Part shown: in pieces, positions 7,663 to 12,612 of the stretch
How the letters are laid out: each line of letters starts with the position of its first letter
How positions within the stretch are numbered: position 1 is the first letter of the stretch
DNA from: JBQCDV01 sp051960855
GTDB taxonomy: Bacteria > Actinomycetota > Actinomycetes > JAJZTN01
Direction of reading: 5' to 3'
DNA length: 17,369 bases
NCBI GenBank assembly: GCA_051960855.1
Contig: JBQCDV010000080.1
Span: forward strand, 1-17,369
The notes under the pieces: model-generated
What the model was told of the DNA's origin: nothing
Databases searched by the model: none
Seen by the model: only the letters and a program-made list of their open reading frames with translations
Program-made: the position numbers and the translations under genes

Positions 7663-8118
7663 TCAGGAGGCCGCCACGAGGGCCCTGACCTGCGCGACCA
7701 GGCGGTCGGGGTCGAAGGGCTTCTCGATGAAGGCGTCGACTGTCGCCTCCACCGCTCGCGAACGGTCGAGCTCCTGCGTGCTCGCGGTGACCATGATCAC
7801 GGGCAGCCGGTGGAAGCGCGGGTCCGCGCGCAGCCGGCGCACGGTCTCGAAGCCGTCGAGCCTAGGCATGCGGGCGTCGATCGTGATGACATCCGGCGCG
7901 ATCCGCTCGAGGGCGGCCAGCGCCTCCAGCCCGTCGACCGCTTCGACCACCTCGAAGCCCTCGAGCTGGAGATTGACGCTGATCAGCTGGCGGATCTGCG
8001 GGCTGTCGTCGACGACGAGCACGAGCGGGGTCCGTCCCGGCGCCTGCCGCGCGGGCTCGCCAGTCCCCGCCACCTCGCCGTCAGCCACGTCGCCCTCAGC
8101 CACCTCGCCCTCAGCCAC
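7663..8118 (-). CDS. Single-domain response regulator (CheY-like receiver)
   Basis: This is a receiver domain of 151 residues with no output domain, so it probably acts by protein contact after phosphorylation by a sensor kinase not seen here. The receiver fold starts at about 31 (PLVLVVDDSPQIRQLI). It shows the acidic pair D37/D38, the phospho-acceptor D81 in DVITIDARMP, the conserved T111 in VIMVTAST, and K133 in FIEKPFDPDRL. The first 30 residues are a low-complexity acidic tail of VAEGE-like repeats, so the true start is uncertain. In-frame GTG codons occur at 8118, 8103, 8088 and 8073. The one at 8118 is chosen because TACCCT lies 7 nt upstream, fitting a leaderless mRNA. The gene probably leads into argS. 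A chemotaxis role beside the nearby receptor gene is possible but unproven. Confidence 0.9.
   Translation of the reverse strand: MAEGEVAEGDVADGEVAGTGEPARQAPGRTPLVLVVDDSPQIRQLISVNLQLEGFEVVEAVDGLEALAALERIAPDVITIDARMPRLDGFETVRRLRADPRFHRLPVIMVTASTQELDRSRAVEATVDAFIEKPFDPDRLVAQVRALVAAS
8074..8118 (-). repeat. Three 15-bp tandem repeats at the start of the response regulator
   Basis: Three units of GTGGCTGAGGGCGAG, with one or two base changes, follow each other on the coding strand and encode VAEGE, VAEGD and VADGE. Each unit starts with a possible GTG start codon. Copy-number change would alter only the length of the acidic N-terminal tail. Confidence 0.85.
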
Positions 8119-8131
8119 GTCACCGAGGGTA
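8119..8131 (-). promoter_or_regulatory. Candidate -10 element for the response regulator (leaderless)
   Basis: TACCCT (8126-8131, minus strand) is followed by exactly 7 nt and then the GTG at 8118. No Shine-Dalgarno sequence lies between. The -35 region is poor. It would lie back to back with the tRNA-Arg promoter at 8141-8149. Confidence 0.33.
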
Positions 8132-8140
8132 GGTGGGCGC

Positions 8141-8149
8141 TGGTAACGT
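8141..8149 (+). promoter_or_regulatory. Candidate extended -10 promoter for tRNA-Arg
   Basis: TGGTAACGT carries an extended -10 (TGN before TAACGT, 8144-8149). Its end is 12 nt before the mature tRNA, giving a predicted start near 8156. The -35 region is weak (GTCACC, 19-nt spacing). Confidence 0.4.
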
Positions 8150-8161
8150 TGCCCTGCCCGA

Positions 8162-8233
8162 GCCCCCGTAGCTCAGGGGATAGAGCACCGCCCTCCGGAG
8201 GCGGGTGCGCAGGTTCGAATCCTGCCGGGGGCA
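8162..8233 (+). tRNA. tRNA-Arg, anticodon CCG
   Basis: The cloverleaf folds by eye. The 7-bp acceptor stem is GCCCCCG with CGGGGGC, fully paired. The D arm is GCTC-AGGGGATA-GAGC. The anticodon stem is CCGCC/GGCGG around loop CTCCGGA, giving anticodon CCG. The variable loop is GTGC, the T arm is GCAGG-TTCGAAT-CCTGC, and the discriminator is A. The 3' CCA is not encoded (ACCG follows). It reads CGG, a frequent arginine codon in this GC-rich genome. It stands beside the gene for the enzyme that charges it. Confidence 0.97.
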
Positions 8234-8242
8234 CCGATCCCG

Positions 8243-8428
8243 TTACCGCTTGCCCTGGTCTCGGGCCGCCATCTTGTCGTCGTGATCGTCGTGACGACCT
8301 TCGTGCTCGCGCTGCTTCGAGGCGCCCAGCGTCACCTCGGCTGCGCTGGGAGCAATCCCCTGCTCGCGTGCCTGGCGGGCACGGGCACGTCGCTGCGTGT
8401 TGTCGCCTTCCATCTGCTTTCCACTCAT
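8243..8428 (-). CDS. Small charged hypothetical protein
   Basis: The 61-residue product is hydrophilic with no membrane segment or signal peptide. The N-terminal part is Arg-rich (TQRRARARQAREQG), a middle segment reads IAPSAAEVTLGASKQR, and the tail is rich in His, Asp and Arg (EHEGRHDDHDDK). I do not recognise a named family, though the middle segment resembles small conserved actinobacterial proteins I have seen without a function. The ATG at 8428 follows GGAGAGGC. A second in-frame ATG five codons on follows GGAAAGCAG and is also possible. The gene is convergent with the tRNA, 9 bp away, and lies downstream of the chemotaxis receptor, separated from it by a strong hairpin. Coding status rests on a ribosome site, plausible composition and a sensible position. 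Confidence 0.55.
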   Translation of the reverse strand: MSGKQMEGDNTQRRARARQAREQGIAPSAAEVTLGASKQREHEGRHDDHDDKMAARDQGKR

Positions 8429-8498
8429 GCCTCTCCGCTGCCCGAGGCCCGAGATCGGTAAGCATGCCATGCAGCAATTGCTCGGTTTCTTTGGTAAG
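8429..8498. other. AT-richer intergenic stretch upstream of the small gene
   Basis: This short region is less GC-rich than its surroundings. It holds a perfect palindrome AGCAATTGCT (8473-8482), a GCATGCCATGC tract, and two direct copies of GGTAAGC about 35 bp apart. It should contain the promoter of the small gene, but I see no convincing -10/-35 pair. Confidence 0.4.
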
Positions 8499-8551
8499 CC
8501 CGAACGGCGCCCGCCCGGGCTCGGCGAGGAGCGGGGCGGACGCCGTTCGGG
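8499..8551 (-). terminator. Strong hairpin downstream of the chemotaxis receptor gene
   Basis: Two 18-nt arms (8499-8516 and 8534-8551) pair around a 17-nt loop that can itself pair GCTC with GAGC. In minus-strand RNA every position pairs, with one G-U. In plus-strand RNA the same position is an A-C mismatch. It starts 23 nt after the receptor stop codon. There is no U-tract after the stem, so it would be a U-less terminator or an mRNA-end stabiliser. Confidence 0.55.
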
Positions 8552-8569
8552 TCGATCAGGGTCGATCAG
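8550..8569. repeat. Two perfect 10-bp direct repeats after the receptor stop codon
   Basis: GGTCGATCAG occurs twice in tandem, followed by a degenerate third copy ATGGATCAGA that runs through the stop codon. It lies between the chemotaxis receptor and the hairpin. No function can be read from it. Confidence 0.7.
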
Positions 8570-8574
8570 ATGGA

Positions 8575-10173
8575 TCAGACGGTGAACCGACCGACGAGGG
8601 TGTTGAGCTCGGCGCTCATGCGGTCGAGGTCGGTCGCCGCCCGCTGGGACTCCCCCACCCCTTCGGTCGTGGTGCTGGCGGCGGTGGCGACCGCGGTGAT
8701 GCTGCGGGCGATCTCGGCCGACCCGGCGGCGGCCTCCTGGACCGAACGCGACATCTCGTTGGTCGTCGCGGTCTGCTCCTCGACTGCCGAGGCGATCGCG
8801 CTCTGGTAGTCGTTGATCTGCCCGATGACCTCGGAGATCTGGTGGATCGCCTCGACCGCACCGCCGGTGTCGCCCTGGATCGCCTCGATCCGCGCCGAGA
8901 TGTCCTGCGTGGCGCGTGCCGTCTCCTGCGCGAGCTCCTTGACCTCGTTCGCGACAACCGCGAAACCCTTGCCGGCGTCGCCTGCCCGTGCGGCCTCGAT
9001 GGTGGCGTTGAGCGCCAGCAGGTTGGTCTGCTCGGCGATCGAGGTGATCACCTTGACCACGTTGCCGATCTCGACGCTGCTCACCCCGAGCTTCGTCACG
9101 AGCTCGTTTGTCTGCTCGGCGAACTGCACCGCGCTGGCGGCAATGCGCGCGGCCTCGGTGGTGTTCTGGGCGATCTCACGGATCGAGGCACCCATCTCCT
9201 CAGCACCGGCAGCCGCCGACTGCACGTTGCGCGAGACCTGCTCGGCGGCGGCCGAGACGACACTCGCCTTCTCCGCGGCCTCGTCGGCGCTCAGCGCGAT
9301 CGTCGTCGACACCGACGTCAGGCCCTGCGAGCTCGTGCCGAGCGCGTGGGCGCTCTCCGAGAGCGTCCGCACAGTGGCGCTCACCGAGTCCATCGCCACG
9401 GACAGGTCCTGCGCCATCTGGCCGACCTCGTCCCGGCTCTCCACCTGCGGCCGGCGGGTCAGGTCGCCGTTGGCCATGCCCTTGAGAACGTCGGACACCT
9501 TGCGGAGCGGGTTGACGATGGCCCGTCCGACGACGAAGGCCAGCAGGGCTCCGACCGCGGCCCCGATCAGCAGGATCGCGATCACGACGAGCCGTCCCGT
9601 CTGACTGGCCCGCTGGGCGGCCGCGTCGGTGGCCTTGACCTTCGCGACCTGCGCATCGCTGAGCGCCTGAGCTGTCTTGACGACGACGGCGAACAGCTGG
9701 TCGCAGCGACGCAGGATCGGCTGGGTGTCCTTCTCCCCACGGTTGCTGGCGGGGACGATGGTCCCGTCCCGGAAGGCCCGGTAGTCAGCAGTCGCCTTCA
9801 CAAAGGCGTCGAGCAGCTTGGTGTCGACGCCCTCCGTCCGCAGCTTCGCCACGTTGCTGTCCACGATTGCGTCAAACTGACGCATTTGTGCTTCGCGCGC
9901 CGGCTTGTCCTGCGGCAGCGACAGCAGGTGCAGCAGCACTCGCTGACGCATGCTGCCACTGGCATCGCGGGCGTCGGAGAGCTGCTGCAGCGGCAGCGCC
10001 CCCTTCTCATAGATCGTGGTCGCGCTCGCGCTCACGCTCGAAAGCTCCACCAGTCCCGCGACGCCCACGCTTCCGGCCGCGAGCAGCAGCACGGCCAGCA
10101 GCAGCATCAACTTGGTGTTCACGCGGCGGTCGCGGAACCAGCGGGCCACGCCATGGCTCGACGCAGCGGACAT
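8575..10173 (-). CDS. Methyl-accepting chemotaxis receptor
   Basis: This 532-residue inner-membrane receptor would pass ligand signals to CheA/CheW. Transmembrane helix 1 is at about 21-43. A roughly 150-residue extracytoplasmic domain follows (44-193, helical, of the four-helix-bundle type). Transmembrane helix 2 is at 194-217 and a HAMP linker begins at about 218 (VNPLRKVSDVLKGMANGDLT). The long coiled-coil signalling domain has the highly conserved hairpin tip at about 381-410, EQTNLLALNATIEAARAGDA then GKGFAVVANEV. Ala/Glu/Gln-rich flanks could hold methylation sites. There is no C-terminal NWETF-like CheR tether. The ATG at 10173 is chosen because AGGGAAG lies 7 nt upstream and a FliA-like promoter just beyond. 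The frame stays open further upstream only because of base composition. No che or flagellar genes are in the window, so it is a stand-alone receptor. Confidence 0.97.
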   Translation of the reverse strand: MSAASSHGVARWFRDRRVNTKLMLLLAVLLLAAGSVGVAGLVELSSVSASATTIYEKGALPLQQLSDARDASGSMRQRVLLHLLSLPQDKPAREAQMRQFDAIVDSNVAKLRTEGVDTKLLDAFVKATADYRAFRDGTIVPASNRGEKDTQPILRRCDQLFAVVVKTAQALSDAQVAKVKATDAAAQRASQTGRLVVIAILLIGAAVGALLAFVVGRAIVNPLRKVSDVLKGMANGDLTRRPQVESRDEVGQMAQDLSVAMDSVSATVRTLSESAHALGTSSQGLTSVSTTIALSADEAAEKASVVSAAAEQVSRNVQSAAAGAEEMGASIREIAQNTTEAARIAASAVQFAEQTNELVTKLGVSSVEIGNVVKVITSIAEQTNLLALNATIEAARAGDAGKGFAVVANEVKELAQETARATQDISARIEAIQGDTGGAVEAIHQISEVIGQINDYQSAIASAVEEQTATTNEMSRSVQEAAAGSAEIARSITAVATAASTTTEGVGESQRAATDLDRMSAELNTLVGRFTV

Positions 10174-10371
10174 GTCATCACTTCCCTGTGTGGCGATGAA
10201 ATCCTGTCGGCACGCGATATCGGCGGTACGCCCACGGGCGTGAGGCGAATTGCACGACGGCACGCGATTCTGCGCCCGATTCCGGTGCCCCGGAGGAATC
10301 CGCGGGATACGTGCGGGACGGCTCGGGGAGGCACATGCACTAGCGACCCTCCGGCACGGCAGAATGCGCCC
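10174..10371. other. Divergent intergenic region between receptor and thioesterase
   Basis: This 198-bp region separates two divergent genes. On the minus strand it carries the FliA-like promoter and the receptor's ribosome site. On the plus strand the thioesterase start lacks a Shine-Dalgarno sequence. CAGAAT (10360-10365) ends 6 nt before its GTG, so a leaderless start is possible but the -35 is poor. No small gene is evident. Confidence 0.5.
10217..10244 (-). promoter_or_regulatory. FliA (sigma-28)-type promoter of the chemotaxis receptor
   Basis: On the minus strand CTCA (10241-10244) is followed after 16 nt by GCCGATAT (10217-10224). The -10 half matches the sigma-28/sigma-D consensus GCCGATAA/T at all positions I would require. 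CTCA at this spacing is, from memory, the -35 form reported for FliA-family promoters in motile actinomycetes. Transcription would start near 10211, giving a leader of about 38 nt that contains the AGGGAAG ribosome site. Confidence 0.6.
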
Positions 10372-10776
10372 GTGACTACTCCTGACGTTGGTGGTTTCGT
10401 CTCGTGGCTGGGCTTGGAGTTCCAGGAGCTGACAGCGGAGCGGGTCGTTGCGACCTGCGAGCTGCGACCGGACTTCTGGCAGCCGGCCGGGATCGTGCAC
10501 GGCGGGATCTGGGCGGCCATTGTCGAGACGCTGACGAGCGTGGGCGCGTCTGAGTGGTGGGGCGACCGGGGCCAGGTCGTCGGGGTGCACAACGCGACCG
10601 ACTTCCTGCGCGCCGGCCGCACGGGCCGGGTCACGGCGACGGCGACCCCGTTGCACCAGGGGCGCAGTCAGCAGCTCTGGGTCACCGAGATCGCCGACGA
10701 GGACGGCCGGCTGCTGGCGCGTGGGCAGGTGCGGCTGCAGAACCTCAGCCGCGCCAACGCAGGAGCCGCCAGCTGA
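10372..10776 (+). CDS. Hotdog-fold thioesterase, PaaI-like
   Basis: This 134-residue protein is probably a soluble acyl-CoA thioesterase. Its hotdog signature is GIVHGGIWAAIVETLTSVGA at about 43-62, with the HGG motif on the central helix. The pattern NATDFLRAGRTGRVTATATP and the ending RGQVRLQNL are typical of PaaI/YbgC-like members. The substrate cannot be told from sequence; aromatic or phenylacetyl-CoA-type esters are plausible because the paa genes lie next door. The GTG at 10372 is the first usable start in frame. There is no Shine-Dalgarno sequence, which hints at leaderless translation. The gene is divergent from the receptor and convergent with paaN, whose stop codon is 27 bp away. 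It is a different protein from the PaaI encoded at 14378. Confidence 0.85.
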   Translation: MTTPDVGGFVSWLGLEFQELTAERVVATCELRPDFWQPAGIVHGGIWAAIVETLTSVGASEWWGDRGQVVGVHNATDFLRAGRTGRVTATATPLHQGRSQQLWVTEIADEDGRLLARGQVRLQNLSRANAGAAS

Positions 10777-10803
10777 GGTACGGCAGGCCCGCGCGCCGGT
10801 GGC

Positions 10804-12528
10804 TCAGTCGGTCGGCGGCCCGGGGACGTGCCGACGCGACTGGATGACGCGGAAACGGCCGGCGACGTAGGCGGTGTCGGTGTAGGCGGAGTTCGCCGCG
10901 GGGTTGCCGCCCGTGCCGTGGTAGTCGCTGAAGGCCGCTGACTGGTTGACGTAGACGCCACCGGTGAGGTTCTCCGAGAGCGACACGGCGGCATCCAGCG
11001 CCGCCTCGCGCATGTCCTCGAGGACCTCCTCGGAGGTCGAGTAGACAGAGGCCGTCATCGCTCCATGCTCGGTCACCGTCCTGCGGAAGACCTCGATGCT
11101 CTCCTCGGTGGAGGAGGTTCGGATCAGGTAGGCGACGGGGCCGAAGCACTCCTGGCTGTAGGTGTCGCCGTCCCCCACCTCCAGCGCGACCAGCGCCGGC
11201 GTCCGGACGCGGGCCTCGGGGTAGACCGGGTGGGCGATGGACCGCGAGGCCAGAACGGCGCTGCCGCGTCCCCCGCCGCCGTCGCCGGCATGCGCCTCGA
11301 GCCGCTGGATCACTCCGTCGTTCACGATGGCCCCGAGCAGCTCGACGGCGCGGGCATCGTCGCCTGTCAGCGCCTCGACCGCCTGGGCGATTCCCTGGCC
11401 GACCTCGTCAAAGCTGCGGTGGCCCTGGTCGGTCTCGATGCCGTCGGACGGCAGGTAGAGGTTCTGCGGCGTCGTGCACATCTGCCCTGTGTAGAGGACG
11501 AGCGAGAAGGCGAGGTTGGCGCACATGCCACGGAAGTCGTCGGTGGAGTCGATGACGACGCTGTTGACGCCGGCTTTCTCGGTGTAGACGACGGCCTGCC
11601 GCGCGTGGGACTCCAGCCACTCGCCGAAGCTGTTGCTGCCGGTGAAGTCGATGAGACGGACCTCCGGCCGGGTGGCCAGCTCGGCGGCCAGGCCCTCCCC
11701 CGGCGCCTCGGCGGCGAGAGTGACGAGGTTCTCGTCTAAGCCCTGCTCCCGCAGCACCTCCTGGGCGACCTGGACGGTGAGGGCCAGTGGCAGGACGGCG
11801 TTCGGGTGGGGCTTGACGACGACCGCGTTGCCGCAGGCGAGCGAGGCGAACAGCCCTGGCCAGGAGTTCCACGTGGGGAAGGTGTTGCAGCCGATGACGA
11901 GCGCCACCCCGCGGCCCACGAGCGTGTAGGACTTCTGCATCCGCAGCGGCTCACCCTTGCCGGCGGGCTTTTCCCAGTAGGCACTCACCGGCTGCCGAGA
12001 CATCTCGGCGTAGGCGACCGCCACCGACTCCAGGGCCCGGTCCAGGGCATGCGTCCCGCCCGCTTGGAAGGCCATGACGAAGGCCTGGCCCGACGTGTGC
12101 TGCACCGCGTTGGCGATCTCGAAGACCCGCTCGTGCAGCCGACTGAGGATCTCGAGGCAGACCCCGACGCGGCCCTCGATGCCCTGTCCCCGCCACGGGG
12201 CCATCGCGGTGCGCGCCGCCGACATCAGCTCGTCGAGGCCGTCGGCGGTGACATGCGGGTAGGAGATGCCGAGGTCGAAGCCGTACGGGGATCGCTCGGT
12301 CGGCACGCGGCCCTGGGCCCCGGGCGTCGAGAGCGGGAACTCCGACCCCTGCCACGCCTCGAACGCGGCCTTGCCGTCGGAGGCAGCGCTCTCGCCGTAC
12401 ACCCGGGGGCTCGGTGACTCGGGGTACGCGGAGTAGAAGGCTCTCGTGGAGATCGCGTCGACGGCGCGCTCGAGCGTCTCGCGGTGGCGCGAGAAGAGCG
12501 GGTTCGAGGTCGCTGCCGCGGTCGTCAT
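10804..12528 (-). CDS. paaN: Phenylacetate degradation aldehyde dehydrogenase PaaN
   Basis: PaaN oxidises the ring-opened semialdehyde CoA ester of the phenylacetate pathway to 3-oxo-5,6-dehydrosuberyl-CoA. The 574-residue protein has the aldehyde-dehydrogenase fold. NTFPTWNSW (215-223) and VVVKPHPNAVLP (236-247) mark cofactor binding, FTGSNSFGEWLE (295-306) is the glycine loop, TEKAG carries the general-base E317, and YTGQMCTTPQN carries the nucleophile C351. About 100 N-terminal residues precede the canonical fold, as in the stand-alone PaaN subfamily. There is no C-terminal MaoC-type hydratase, unlike the E. coli PaaZ fusion, so ring hydrolysis must be supplied by another protein. The ATG at 12528 has GGAGGAT 6 nt upstream. 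The gene is divergent from paaH across 80 bp. Confidence 0.94.
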   Translation of the reverse strand: MTTAAATSNPLFSRHRETLERAVDAISTRAFYSAYPESPSPRVYGESAASDGKAAFEAWQGSEFPLSTPGAQGRVPTERSPYGFDLGISYPHVTADGLDELMSAARTAMAPWRGQGIEGRVGVCLEILSRLHERVFEIANAVQHTSGQAFVMAFQAGGTHALDRALESVAVAYAEMSRQPVSAYWEKPAGKGEPLRMQKSYTLVGRGVALVIGCNTFPTWNSWPGLFASLACGNAVVVKPHPNAVLPLALTVQVAQEVLREQGLDENLVTLAAEAPGEGLAAELATRPEVRLIDFTGSNSFGEWLESHARQAVVYTEKAGVNSVVIDSTDDFRGMCANLAFSLVLYTGQMCTTPQNLYLPSDGIETDQGHRSFDEVGQGIAQAVEALTGDDARAVELLGAIVNDGVIQRLEAHAGDGGGGRGSAVLASRSIAHPVYPEARVRTPALVALEVGDGDTYSQECFGPVAYLIRTSSTEESIEVFRRTVTEHGAMTASVYSTSEEVLEDMREAALDAAVSLSENLTGGVYVNQSAAFSDYHGTGGNPAANSAYTDTAYVAGRFRVIQSRRHVPGPPTD

Positions 12529-12608
12529 GACGGGATCCTCCGGACGTGGCTGCTGTGACAGGATCGGCTCGGTCTTGCGGAAGGGTGACACATGACGGTG
12601 ATCGGCGG
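12529..12608. promoter_or_regulatory. Divergent control region of paaN and paaHIJ
   Basis: Eighty bases separate the two start codons. They must hold both ribosome sites and probably both promoters. GTGACA occurs twice (12555-12560 and 12585-12590) as a direct repeat about 30 bp apart, which could be operator half-sites. I do not see the inverted repeat expected of a known PaaR-type operator. Clear -10/-35 pairs are not evident on either strand. Confidence 0.4.
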
Positions 12609-12612
12609 ATGA
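12592..12612 (+). CDS. Possible six-codon leader peptide ahead of paaH
   Basis: ATG at 12592 follows GGAAGGGTGACAC, a better ribosome site than the paaH ATG has. It encodes MTVIGG and stops at TGA 12610-12612, which overlaps the paaH ATG as ATGA. It could bring ribosomes to paaH by termination-reinitiation. It is too short to judge by coding statistics and may be chance. Confidence 0.3.
   Translation: MTVIGG

Noticed and set aside
5028..7688. An 886-codon open frame on the plus strand
   Set aside because: It is antisense to lysA and argS, both with intact catalytic motifs. The Val/Glu/Gly/Asp-rich composition is typical of a GC-rich shadow frame.
10174..10656. Upstream extension of the chemotaxis receptor by 161 codons
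   Set aside because: The extension overlaps the thioesterase antisense and precedes the first transmembrane helix with unrelated sequence. A good ribosome site and a FliA-like promoter support the start at 10173.
7474..10776. A 1100-codon open frame on the plus strand spanning argS, the regulator, the tRNA and the receptor
   Set aside because: It is antisense to clear genes and passes through a tRNA. Its last 134 codons are the real thioesterase; the rest is stop-free because of high GC.
10777..10803. Bidirectional terminator between the thioesterase and paaN
   Set aside because: Short complementary pieces (CTGAG/CTCAG, GCCGCC/GGCGGC) exist but are spread over both coding ends with a large loop and no T-run, so this is too weak to call.
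12546..12608. Upstream in-frame extension of paaH
   Set aside because: The added residues are not dehydrogenase-like and the extension would cover the paaN promoter region. The ATG at 12609 fits the family.
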